Assembly: GCA_028825115.1 (NCBI GenBank)
Contig: JAPKAV010000007.1
Coordinates: 1 to 43,442, forward strand
Length of the DNA: 43,442 nucleotides
Origin: Candidatus Nanopelagicales bacterium
GTDB lineage: Bacteria; Actinomycetota; Actinomycetes; S36-B12
Direction of reading: 5' to 3'
This document shows, piece by piece, positions 1 through 6,947 of the stretch (the stretch's first letter is position 1; each line of letters starts with the position of its first letter). The notes under the pieces are model-generated. The model ran no database searches, was not told where the DNA came from, and saw only the letters and a list, made by a program, of their open reading frames with translations. A program made the position numbers and the translations under genes.

Positions 1-1
1 C

Positions 2-343
2 ACGCTTGCAGCCCAAACGAATCAAAAAGTATTCGGTGTAATTGAGAACATGAGCTCATTCCCTTGTCCACACTGCGGTGAACCAATCGACCTGTTCGGT
101 GCTGGAGGAGGTAAATCTGTTGCCGACGGCTTGAGCAAAACATTGGGAACCAGCATTCCGGTTCTGGGAAATATTCCCTTTGATGTTCGGTTGCGCGAAG
201 GGGGAGATGCTGGCGAACCCCTCGTCAGTGCTTTCCCAGACTCTGATGCTGCTGTTGTCATTGCAGCGATTTCCCAGAAACTCAGTGCCAAGCCCCGCGG
301 ACTGGCAGGAATGAACCTCAACATCACCCCGGCAGGGCGTTAG
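2..343 (+). CDS. mrp: Mrp/ApbC-family iron-sulfur cluster carrier ATPase (3' part)
   Basis: This is the C-terminal 113 residues of an Mrp/NBP35-type P-loop ATPase, a cytosolic scaffold that carries Fe-S clusters to apoproteins. The frame is open from base 2 to TAG at 341-343; the Walker A part lies before the window. VIENMS is followed by CPHCG, the paired cysteines that bind the bridging cluster in this family, and then by GNIPFDVRLREGGDAGEP, the usual family segment. The gene converges on tatB and the two coding regions overlap by four bases. In Mycobacterium mrp lies near tatB and htrA, as here. Confidence 0.9.
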   Translation, partial: TLAAQTNQKVFGVIENMSSFPCPHCGEPIDLFGAGGGKSVADGLSKTLGTSIPVLGNIPFDVRLREGGDAGEPLVSAFPDSDAAVVIAAISQKLSAKPRGLAGMNLNITPAGR

Positions 344-660
344 GTCGCATCAGGGTCAAACGCTGGTTTCTCTAGCTTCTTTGCGCCTTCGCTTTCTTCC
401 ACAGACGCGTCATCTGTGAACAATGAGGTCGCAAATTTGCGGGGGTGGTATTCGCCGAGGCCTTTGACAGTATTAATTGTGTTTTGTAGGTCTAGACCTG
501 AGGACTCGGACAACTCTTTGCGCGCAGTTGCGCCCATCTCACGAATTTGCCGCAACCACTTCGCCGCGTCAGCTGCGGCTCGAGGTAGTCGTTCTGGGCC
601 GAAAATCAGCAGACCGAGCACCCCAAGTGCGATCAGTTCTCCGACTCCAATGTCAAACAC
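340..660 (-). CDS. tatB: Sec-independent protein translocase subunit TatB
   Basis: TatB helps recognise twin-arginine signal peptides in the membrane Tat translocase. The 106-residue protein has the TatA/B architecture: one N-terminal transmembrane helix (about residues 3-20), the FGPERLP hinge at about 20-26, an amphipathic helix, and a charged C-terminal tail. The tail, longer than in TatA, and the position beside htrA favour TatB, as in Mycobacterium. The GTG start at 660 is preceded by TAACCT (667-672) with a six-base spacer and no Shine-Dalgarno, so the transcript is probably leaderless. No tatA or tatC is present in the window. Confidence 0.88.
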   Translation of the reverse strand: MFDIGVGELIALGVLGLLIFGPERLPRAAADAAKWLRQIREMGATARKELSESSGLDLQNTINTVKGLGEYHPRKFATSLFTDDASVEESEGAKKLEKPAFDPDAT

Positions 661-666
661 AACGTT

Positions 667-672
667 AGGTTA
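667..672 (-). promoter_or_regulatory. -10 box TAACCT of leaderless tatB promoter
   Basis: The hexamer TAACCT on the minus strand ends six bases before GTG 660, which places the transcription start on the start codon. Confidence 0.55.
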
Positions 673-705
673 CGCCGGAGCTACCCTTGTATACCCCGGC
701 CCCCT

Positions 706-1863
706 CTAACCAATTGTGCTGGAAGAGCCCAAAGTCAACGGAACCGTTGTGGACTGTCCGTTGCGCGTGAAGGTGAGCTCGACTCCTTCACCCGGTGCAT
801 AACTTCGGATCACCACCACCAGCTCAGTTGAGTCGGCAACTTGGCGTCCATTGAATCCGGTAATGACATCCCCCACCCGAACCCCAGCCTTCTCAGCCGG
901 CCCACCGGGGGTAATTTCACTGACTGCAGCCCCGTCGCCGGTGAATGCAGTGTTAAGCACCACCCCAATGATCGGGGTTTGCGAGTCGCCTGTGGCGATT
1001 AACTCTTCGGCAATTCTTTTCGCGGTGTCAATCGGGATGGCAAAACCAAGTCCAATCGACCCCACCTCCCCGCCAATTGATCCGGCCAAGGTCGCAATTG
1101 CCGAGTTAATCCCAATTACCCGCCCAGTGTCATCAAGTAATGGGCCCCCAGAGTTTCCAGGGTTAATCGCCGCATCAGTTTGAATTGCGTTAATAAAGGC
1201 CAGCTCACCGCTACCGCCGGCGGTAACCGGTCGATCCAGCGAGCTGATGATGCCCGCAGTAACCGTGCCATTGAGGCCTAGCGGAGCGCCAATCGCGATT
1301 GCGGCTTCCCCGACCCGCACAGCACTTGAGTCCCCTAAGACAGCGGCCGGCAAACCATCTCGATCAACTTTAAGTACCGCGAGGTCATAGGAAGTATTGC
1401 GACCAACAATTTTTGCAATCGCCTCGCTACCGTCATCAAAGACAACCGTGAGTTCCCCACCATTTGCTGCCGGTGCTGCTACGTGATTGTTCGTCAGAAT
1501 ATAGCCATCAGACTGCACAATAAAACCTGAACCACTACCCGAGTTGTTGCCAGCTTCAATCAGAATCGAAACAACACTTGGCAAAACTGACTCAGCGATC
1601 GCAGCGACATCACTCGACCTCGCGTTGGCAGCACCATCAATCTGCGGCAGCTGCACAATATTATTCGAGACGCTTGAATTTTCATCTCCACTGGATCCGA
1701 TCACATATCCGCCAAGCCCGGCGACACCCCCAACGACCACAGCGGTCACGGCGGAAACACATACTGTTCCCAGCACGCCGAGCCCACGGCGCCGCTCTTT
1801 GCGCCGTGGAGGTAACGGGATCGGCGGCGGCACCACAAAGTTTGTTGGCGGAAAATCACTCAC
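706..1863 (-). CDS. htrA: Membrane-anchored HtrA/DegP-type serine protease with PDZ domain
   Basis: A 385-residue trypsin-like protease for envelope protein quality control. A proline- and arginine-rich cytosolic tail (1-27) precedes one transmembrane helix (about 30-55), then an extracytoplasmic protease domain with the complete triad: H127 in TNNHV, D160 in SYDLAVLKV and S238 in NPGNSGGPL. A PDZ domain follows from about 295 to 380. In Mycobacterium the equivalent gene sits in the sigE-rseA-htrA-tatB cluster; here tatB and the methyltransferase flank it directly and no sigma or anti-sigma gene is present. The GTG start at 1863 follows TAGGCT (1870-1875) with a six-base spacer, suggesting leaderless expression. 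Confidence 0.93.
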   Translation of the reverse strand: MSDFPPTNFVVPPPIPLPPRRKERRRGLGVLGTVCVSAVTAVVVGGVAGLGGYVIGSSGDENSSVSNNIVQLPQIDGAANARSSDVAAIAESVLPSVVSILIEAGNNSGSGSGFIVQSDGYILTNNHVAAPAANGGELTVVFDDGSEAIAKIVGRNTSYDLAVLKVDRDGLPAAVLGDSSAVRVGEAAIAIGAPLGLNGTVTAGIISSLDRPVTAGGSGELAFINAIQTDAAINPGNSGGPLLDDTGRVIGINSAIATLAGSIGGEVGSIGLGFAIPIDTAKRIAEELIATGDSQTPIIGVVLNTAFTGDGAAVSEITPGGPAEKAGVRVGDVITGFNGRQVADSTELVVVIRSYAPGEGVELTFTRNGQSTTVPLTLGSSSTIG

Positions 1864-1869
1864 CCGGCA

Positions 1870-1875
1870 AGCCTA
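1870..1875 (-). promoter_or_regulatory. -10 box TAGGCT of leaderless htrA promoter
   Basis: TAGGCT on the minus strand with a six-base spacer to GTG 1863. It faces the divergent TAGGCT at 1911-1916 that probably serves the methyltransferase gene. Confidence 0.55.
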
Positions 1876-1910
1876 ACGCGCGCGCATGTAGGTGTGCGAA
1901 GGCTTGCCAC

Positions 1911-1961
1911 TAGGCTCTTAGGAGAGTGCACCTTAATAGGTGTCAATCCAGTAAGGAGTGA
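1911..1961 (+). promoter_or_regulatory. Promoter and possible 11-codon upstream ORF of the O-methyltransferase
   Basis: TAGGCT (1911-1916) predicts a start site near 1923. A GTG at 1926 opens a frame of 11 codons (reading VHLNRCQSSKE) that ends with TGA at 1959-1961, one base before the methyltransferase ATG at 1963. The sequence AAGGAG inside its last codons is the Shine-Dalgarno of the main gene, so translation of the short frame could couple to or block the main start. Existence of the peptide is inference. Confidence 0.3.
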
Positions 1962-1962
1962 G

Positions 1963-2622
1963 ATGTCCCATCCAGCGGTCACCGCCATAGCCGCCGAGTT
2001 CACTGAGAAGTACTTGGACGAATTTGACGATGAGCATGCCGGGGAGCTCCGTGATGCCAGGGCTCACGCTGCGGAGTTGGGAATTGAGTGTGTCAGCCAT
2101 CAAGTTGCTGCCCTACTGGAACTTTTGGCGGCCTCAACCCAGGCGCAGGCAATCATTGAGGTCGGCACGGGAACCGGTATTTCAGCCGCCGCTCTGCTCG
2201 AAGGAATGAAGACCGGTGGGGTGCTCACCAGTATCGATCTTGAGGCCGAGTATCAGCGCCATGCGAAGGAACTTTTTACTAGCCTTGGGTGTGAATCCAA
2301 TCGCACCCGATTGATCGCAGGTCGCGCCCTTGAAGTACTGCCCCGCCTCTCTGACGCCGCCTACGACCTAATTTTTGTCGATGCCGACGCAGGTGAATAT
2401 CCAGCCATTCTTAATCAGACGAAGCGCCTGCTACGAATTGGCGGATTGGTCATTTTCCACGGGGCATTCGCCACGGGGATTGCTGATGCGTCTGCCCGAG
2501 ACTACGAAGCAACCGCCATGCGCGACCTGGCCACTGAATTGCGCTCTGACAACGACTGGCTATCATCCCTTCTCACTGTGGGTGCAGGCCTGTTCTTGGC
2601 GTCACTTCGAACCCCGAAGTAG
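1963..2622 (+). CDS. SAM-dependent O-methyltransferase (Rv1220c-like)
   Basis: A 219-residue class I methyltransferase of the small-molecule O-methyltransferase (family 3) type. The SAM-binding motif is IIEVGTGTGISA (about residues 64-75), followed by the acidic end of strand 2 (SIDLE) and the DLIFVDADAGEYP motif that in this family carries metal or substrate ligands. The substrate is unknown. The ATG at 1963 was chosen because AAGGAG lies at 1953-1958; a longer frame upstream exists but lacks a ribosome site. In M. tuberculosis the homologue Rv1220c lies next to sigE-rseA-htrA, so the neighbourhood is conserved minus the sigma factor pair. Confidence 0.87.
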   Translation: MSHPAVTAIAAEFTEKYLDEFDDEHAGELRDARAHAAELGIECVSHQVAALLELLAASTQAQAIIEVGTGTGISAAALLEGMKTGGVLTSIDLEAEYQRHAKELFTSLGCESNRTRLIAGRALEVLPRLSDAAYDLIFVDADAGEYPAILNQTKRLLRIGGLVIFHGAFATGIADASARDYEATAMRDLATELRSDNDWLSSLLTVGAGLFLASLRTPK

Positions 2623-2632
2623 CCCGGTTCTT

Positions 2633-2800
2633 TCAGGCGAAAACAGCGAGAAGTTTCTCGCCCAATTCCTTGGCCTCGTCGGCCTTTAATTCCACTACTA
2701 ACCGCCCGCCGCCCTCTAAAGGGACTCGCATCACATAACTGCGGCCCTCTTTAGTGACCTCCATTGGTCCGTCTCCGGTACGTGGCTTCATAGCGGCCAT
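2633..2800 (-). CDS. DUF3117 small conserved actinobacterial protein
   Basis: The 55-residue protein begins MAAMKPRTGDGPMEVTKEGR and contains RVPLEGGGRLVVEL, the hallmark of DUF3117. It is nearly universal in Actinomycetota but has no established function. The start at 2800 matches the length of the family, and GGAAGGGG lies eight bases upstream. The frame stays open to an ATG at 2881, so an 82-residue form is possible but not supported by family length. In Mycobacterium the homologue (Rv1211) lies in the same general neighbourhood. Confidence 0.85.
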   Translation of the reverse strand: MAAMKPRTGDGPMEVTKEGRSYVMRVPLEGGGRLVVELKADEAKELGEKLLAVFA

Positions 2801-2884
2801 GAGTGTGTCCCCTTCCAGCCAAGTCCTCGTGGCGCCCATGCGCCAATGAATTCCCCGGCGTGCCCGGGTCGAAAACCCCATTAT

Positions 2885-2894
2885 TCCGTACGGA
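2885..2894. promoter_or_regulatory. Perfect 10-bp palindrome TCCGTACGGA upstream of the DUF3117 gene
   Basis: TCCGTACGGA is its own reverse complement. It lies just downstream of a possible minus-strand -10 box, TAGGGT, so it would overlap the transcription start of the DUF3117 gene. The 100-base gap around it (2882-2982) holds no gene. Confidence 0.3.
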
Positions 2895-2982
2895 CCCTAG
2901 GGAAGCCTACTCGCCCTCAGATTGGACCCCCTTCGCACAAGTGGGTGGCTACTAGCTCCGCGAAAGTGGCCGGCGAACCCGA

Positions 2983-4152
2983 TCACAGGCCGCGGGTGGG
3001 CCGCTTCACATAACGGGCGGTCAAGGCTTCCAGCGGGCCTTGGGAGAAGTGCCGAAGCCACAGGGTCATGGCAAGAACGAGGATCGTCCACGAGAAGATC
3101 GCCAAAAGGGTGACCGAAGCCGCCCCCAATTGGCCAAAGAGACCAAGACCCCACGCGCTGAACGCAATGGTCAGCAGCACGGACTCGCCCAAATACACGG
3201 TAAGCGATGTGCGACCGGCTGGCACTGCGGCCCGGAGCAATGCAGGTGCTCGCACGCTGATTACGGCAATCGCCCCGACGTACCCGACCGTGAGAACTGG
3301 AGCGACTAAAATCCCCAACACGCCTGCCGCACCTGGTAACCCATCTGCCTGCTCTCCCACCGCGCGTCCAGGTCCAAGAACGAACCACGTGGTGGCAAAT
3401 TGCAGGGGTAATCCCAGACCAAGACCCCAGAGGGCAGCTCGACGGAATTGCTCTCCTCGGTCGTGCGGTTCGGCCAGAAACTGGTGGCGGGCCGCGAGCA
3501 ATCCGAGGCAAAAGGCAACAAACACGAATCCCCACTGGCCCACAACGATCAGCGGCAACACTTCCGGGATTACTTGAATTCGACTCAGGGCTTGCTCAAG
3601 GAAGTTTCCGGTCGCCATCACTTCGTTGTAGTTCTGGGTCCCCGAATTGCTGGAGGGCTGTGGGAAAGCTAACGCTAGAGCAGCAATGACTAAAAGTATG
3701 AAAGACGTGAAAGCACCCACAACGATTGCGACCCGAGCAACCACTTGATCTGGGCGTGCGAAAACGAGTAAAAGCCCGAAACCAAGAATCGCATAACTGA
3801 CCAAGATGTCACCCACGAAAAAAAACACTAGATGGACAATGCCGAGCAGTAAGAGCGCCACCAACCTGCGCCGATATATAATCCGACGCTTCTTGCCGTC
3901 TTCTTTAAGAATAAAAAGTGCGCTATAACCGAAAAGGAAAGAAAAGATTAAATAGAATTTCCCTTGGGCCAGCATGGTTACTAAAAAGGCAACTACTCGA
4001 TCGAGAGAGGTGTCAATTGCTGAATTGTCGTACCCCGAACCGCTAATTCCCAGAAAAGGGGCATTCACCACTACGATGCCCAGCAGCGCCAGCCCACGTA
4101 ACTGATCCGGCAAGAGCTGGCGAGAAACTTTCCGGGGTTGCCTTGCCTGCAC
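2983..4152 (-). CDS. DUF418 (YeiB-type) polytopic membrane protein
   Basis: A 389-residue multi-helix membrane protein. It opens with PDQLRGLALLGIVVVN, the N-terminal signature shared by YeiB/DUF418 proteins, has KFYLIFSFLFGYS in the second membrane region, and ends with the DUF418 core, where SQGPLEALTARYV is the characteristic final motif. YeiB-like proteins are suspected transporters or acyl-transfer-type membrane enzymes, but no reaction is proven. The GTG start at 4152 follows TAACCT (4159-4164) with a six-base spacer. It is transcribed alone, 35 bases after the end of the SRPBCC gene. Confidence 0.85.
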   Translation of the reverse strand: MQARQPRKVSRQLLPDQLRGLALLGIVVVNAPFLGISGSGYDNSAIDTSLDRVVAFLVTMLAQGKFYLIFSFLFGYSALFILKEDGKKRRIIYRRRLVALLLLGIVHLVFFFVGDILVSYAILGFGLLLVFARPDQVVARVAIVVGAFTSFILLVIAALALAFPQPSSNSGTQNYNEVMATGNFLEQALSRIQVIPEVLPLIVVGQWGFVFVAFCLGLLAARHQFLAEPHDRGEQFRRAALWGLGLGLPLQFATTWFVLGPGRAVGEQADGLPGAAGVLGILVAPVLTVGYVGAIAVISVRAPALLRAAVPAGRTSLTVYLGESVLLTIAFSAWGLGLFGQLGAASVTLLAIFSWTILVLAMTLWLRHFSQGPLEALTARYVKRPTRGL

Positions 4153-4158
4153 TATCTC

Positions 4159-4164
4159 AGGTTA
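4159..4164 (-). promoter_or_regulatory. -10 box TAACCT of leaderless DUF418 gene promoter
   Basis: TAACCT on the minus strand, six-base spacer to GTG 4152. Confidence 0.5.
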
Positions 4165-4187
4165 CCCGAGGGCCTTTACGCGTGCCC

Positions 4188-4652
4188 TTAAAAGGGGGCC
4201 CCGGATTCAATTTCACGTTTAAGTGCCGTGAGAGATTTCTTCACACCGGCAAGCATCGGGTATTTCCCCAGTGGCCAGCCAACGGCCCCCAGAACGCCCA
4301 AAGGCAACTCGAAATCCTCGCTCCAAATAAACCGGGACGTGTTCTGCGGCAGCGCAACCACTTCCATGGTCCCCGTTCCTTTAACTAACGAGCCGGTATG
4401 CAGGACGTCAACGCGATAAGGCGCCTCCCAGCGGGTTATTTCCATTGTGTCCCAAAAGCCCACCGGTCCAACCCCGGTCCAGCCCGCGATCACGGAGCCC
4501 TCGCTTTTGCCGTCACCTGCGCGCACTTCAACCCTCGTACCGACCATCCAACGATTCTGCTGGGTCCAGGCGGTGAATGCATCAAAGACTTCCTGCACTG
4601 GCGCGTTAATCACAATATCCAGATCAAGGCGACGGACTCTCTTGGTGCTCAT
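4188..4652 (-). CDS. SRPBCC (START-like) family protein
   Basis: A 154-residue single-domain protein with the helix-grip pattern of SRPBCC proteins: an N-terminal strand LDLDIVINAPVQEVFDAFT, then WDTMEITRWEAPYRVDVLHTG in mid-protein and a long C-terminal helix ending SLTALKREIES. Members bind hydrophobic ligands in a central cavity; the ligand is unknown. It is the third gene of the dapE operon, and its ATG overlaps the stop of the preceding gene as ATGA (4649-4652), so translation is probably coupled. A link with wall or lipid precursors is inferred only from position. Confidence 0.75.
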   Translation of the reverse strand: MSTKRVRRLDLDIVINAPVQEVFDAFTAWTQQNRWMVGTRVEVRAGDGKSEGSVIAGWTGVGPVGFWDTMEITRWEAPYRVDVLHTGSLVKGTGTMEVVALPQNTSRFIWSEDFELPLGVLGAVGWPLGKYPMLAGVKKSLTALKREIESGAPF

Positions 4653-4876
4653 CGTTGTGTACTCGCTTTGAGTTCGGTGATTTTGCCTTCAAGCTCGGCG
4701 ATTCTCTGATCAACCTCATCCATTCGGTAACCCCGAAGCGTGACATCAAAGCCGGCTGACTCGAGTGTGTAGTCACCGGTATTCTCTATGCCCACACTTG
4801 GTGCGAATCTGCCGGTGATCACCATTGCTGCCCCAGCGAGCACCAGGATCGCAATAACCACAAAAATTATTGTCAT
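4649..4876 (-). CDS. Small membrane protein with a DivIVA-like motif
   Basis: A 75-residue protein with an N-terminal transmembrane helix (residues 2-22) and a C-terminal coiled-coil stretch that starts FDVTLRGYRMDEVDQRIAEL (43-62). F43, R48-G49-Y50 and E54-V55-D56 fit the N-terminal consensus of DivIVA/Wag31, the polar-growth scaffold. In M. tuberculosis a small DivIVA-like protein (Rv1209) occurs in this neighbourhood. The gene overlaps both dapE and the SRPBCC gene by four bases (ATGA at each junction), so the three form one operon. A role at sites of wall growth is an inference from the motif and from the dapE context. Confidence 0.75.
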   Translation of the reverse strand: MTIIFVVIAILVLAGAAMVITGRFAPSVGIENTGDYTLESAGFDVTLRGYRMDEVDQRIAELEGKITELKASTQR

Positions 4877-5985
4877 GCCTTCATTCCATCATGAATATTG
4901 GAACCTTGCTGTGTTAACCAACTGCGCAGGCTTGCCAACACACTTGCGAGTTCACTCTTACTCACAAATTCGCCCTGGCTATGTGCGATTGCCGGATTTC
5001 CAGGGCCGTAATTTACCGCCGCTGTTCCCATCGCTGAAAAACGAGCAACATCGGTCCAACCAAATTTTGGTGCGACCTGCGCACCCGTTGCCTGAACAAA
5101 AGCTTGGGCCGCACGTTGAGACAACCCGGGAAGGGCCCCTGACGCTTGGTCGGTCACCTCAATCTCGAAATCACTAAAAAGATCGCGCAGGTGAGCAACG
5201 CCTTGCTCCAGAGATTTATCTGGTGCGAACCGATAATTTACAGTGACCGTGCAGACATCTGGGATAACATTTCCAGCCACACCCCCCACAATTCCGACCG
5301 CATTGAGCCCTTCTCGAAATGTGAGGCCATCAATTACTGGGGTCCGCGGATCGTAATTTTCAAGGATTTCCAAGATCTCTCGTGCTTGGTGAACCGCGTT
5401 TTTTCCCATCCACCCGCGAGCACTGTGGGAACGCTCACCGCGAGTCGTAATACGGGCTCGAATAGTTCCTTGGCAACCCGCCTCAATATGCGCATTGCTA
5501 GGTTCCATCAGCACCGCAAAGTCAGCTTCCAAATACTCTGGCGCGAGGTCAGCTATTTTTTGCAAGCCATTGAACTCGGACGCAACTTCTTCAGCTTCAT
5601 AGAAAATGAATGTGAGATCTCGCACCGGCTCTCGGACCGTTGCCGCAAGTTGTAATGCAACCGCCACCCCACCTTTCATGTCGCAGGCCCCTAACCCATA
5701 AATCCGATCCGAGTCCACGCGATGCGGAAGGTTCCCATTGACGGGAACGGTGTCAAGGTGACCTGCGATAATGACGCGGTCACCTCGATCGGCATGATTG
5801 GTGGCAATCACCGAGTTTCCAATCCGAGTGACGTGTAAATGTGGGTAACCCTGTAGTGCTTGCTGAACAAGGTTTGCCAGATGTTCTTCTTGGTGCGATT
5901 CGCTCTGGATGTCGATTAGGCTTGCCGTCAGTTTTAGCACGTCTCCGTGCAGAGAGAAAGGTGCCGTCGGCCCGGGAATGCTCAC
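4873..5985 (-). CDS. dapE: Succinyl-diaminopimelate desuccinylase
   Basis: An M20-family metallopeptidase of 370 residues that removes succinate from N-succinyl-LL-diaminopimelate in the lysine/DAP branch that feeds peptidoglycan. Metal ligands are visible: H76 and D78 in GHLDTVP, D102 in CDMKGG, and E132-E133 in YEAEEV, which include the catalytic base. The dimerisation domain lies in the middle (about 170-285). GTG 5985 was chosen over an upstream start at 6114 because the family starts here and a -10 box (5992-5997) lies six bases before it; the upstream extension would also run into dapD. It is the first gene of a three-gene operon and is divergent from dapD. Confidence 0.9.
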   Translation of the reverse strand: MSIPGPTAPFSLHGDVLKLTASLIDIQSESHQEEHLANLVQQALQGYPHLHVTRIGNSVIATNHADRGDRVIIAGHLDTVPVNGNLPHRVDSDRIYGLGACDMKGGVAVALQLAATVREPVRDLTFIFYEAEEVASEFNGLQKIADLAPEYLEADFAVLMEPSNAHIEAGCQGTIRARITTRGERSHSARGWMGKNAVHQAREILEILENYDPRTPVIDGLTFREGLNAVGIVGGVAGNVIPDVCTVTVNYRFAPDKSLEQGVAHLRDLFSDFEIEVTDQASGALPGLSQRAAQAFVQATGAQVAPKFGWTDVARFSAMGTAAVNYGPGNPAIAHSQGEFVSKSELASVLASLRSWLTQQGSNIHDGMKA

Positions 5986-5990
5986 GCCAC

Positions 5991-5997
5991 TACGGTA
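5991..5997. promoter_or_regulatory. Shared symmetric -10 element of the divergent dapE and dapD promoters
   Basis: The plus strand TACGGTA contains TACGGT (5991-5996), six bases before GTG 6003 of dapD. Its reverse complement TACCGTA contains TACCGT (5997-5992), six bases before GTG 5985 of dapE. One 7-bp sequence thus fits as both opposed -10 boxes, each placing a transcription start on a GTG codon. Confidence 0.6.
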
Positions 5998-6002
5998 GTG
6001 TG

Positions 6003-6929
6003 GTGGATAAAGATTTGCTAGATGGACCTGCGAGCGCTTTTGGGTTGGCCACCTACAGCGGCGAAACGCTGCTTGATGTGTGGTACCCAGACCCCACCTT
6101 AGGTTCAACACCAATTGATATTCCCGGCCTCGATGCCGGCGCTGTCCACGACGAATTGCGCGGGGTCACCGTCCGCGGCATTCGCACTGAAATCTCTGAT
6201 CTTTCGTTACCTCCCGTCGATGGTGCAGATGCGTACCTGCGTTTGCATCTGCTCTCCCACCGACTCGTAACGCCTCGATCAATCAACATGGATGGGATTT
6301 TCGGCAAGTTGGAGCTCGTCGCGTGGACAAACCTTGGGCCCATTCCAGTAGAGCGGGTAAGTGAAGTGCGTCTACGTACCCGCGCCCGCGGCAATCAATT
6401 AACAATTTTCGGACTGGATCGCTTCCCGCGAATGGTGGATTACGTAGCCCCAGGTGACGTTCGCATCGCTGATGCCGACCGGGTGCGACTTGGTGCCCAC
6501 TTAGCACCGGGAACCGTAGTCATGCATGAAGGATTTGTGAACTTCAACTCAGGAACACTCGGAACGTCCATGGTCGAAGGTCGCATTTCAGCCGGGGTGA
6601 TAGTGGGAGCCGGCTCAGATATTGGCGGTGGCGCATCCATCATGGGAACTCTCTCCGGGGGTGGGAAGGAAATGATTTCGGTCGGCAGCGAGTGCTTGAT
6701 CGGCGCAAATGCCGGAATTGGAGTCTCACTCGGGGACCATTGTGTTGTCGAAGCCGGACTTTATGTCACCGCAGGCAGCAAAGTGTTGCTGCCCGATGGT
6801 GAAGTTGTTAAAGCTAGTGCACTCTCCGGCGCCCACGATTTGCTATTTCGCAGGAACTCCGTGACCGGTGGAATAGAAGCCGTGAAGCGCACTGGCTCTT
6901 GGGGGGGGCTCAACGCCGCATTGCACTAG
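6003..6929 (+). CDS. dapD: Tetrahydrodipicolinate N-succinyltransferase (actinobacterial type)
   Basis: The enzyme adds a succinyl group to tetrahydrodipicolinate, the step before dapC and dapE. The 308-residue protein closely follows the M. tuberculosis type: [13 protein letters not shown] and FPRMVDYV in the N-terminal part, then [18 protein letters not shown]-like sequence, [14 protein letters not shown] and [14 protein letters not shown] forming the left-handed beta helix, and [10 protein letters not shown] at the end. The frame continues upstream to 5841 inside dapE, which is biologically implausible. GTG 6003 is preferred because of TACGGT at 5991-5996; GTG 6000 and TTG 6015 are alternatives. 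Confidence 0.9.
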   Translation: MDKDLLDGPASAFGLATYSGETLLDVWYPDPTLGSTPIDIPGLDAGAVHDELRGVTVRGIRTEISDLSLPPVDGADAYLRLHLLSHRLVTPRSINMDGIFGKLELVAWTNLGPIPVERVSEVRLRTRARGNQLTIFGLDRFPRMVDYVAPGDVRIADADRVRLGAHLAPGTVVMHEGFVNFNSGTLGTSMVEGRISAGVIVGAGSDIGGGASIMGTLSGGGKEMISVGSECLIGANAGIGVSLGDHCVVEAGLYVTAGSKVLLPDGEVVKASALSGAHDLLFRRNSVTGGIEAVKRTGSWGGLNAALH

Positions 6930-6947
6930 GCCCTGCTGAACCGTTTC

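Noticed and set aside
2801-2881. 82-residue form of the DUF3117 protein
   Set aside because: The family is about 55 residues and starts MAAMKPRTG; a ribosome site lies before that start.
2897-3535. 212-residue open frame opposite or inside the DUF418 gene
   Set aside because: It is arginine- and glycine-rich, matches nothing known, and overlaps a clear DUF418 gene in another frame.
5841-6002. N-terminal extension of dapD
   Set aside because: It lies inside dapE on the other strand, is not like DapD, and the -10 box supports GTG 6003.
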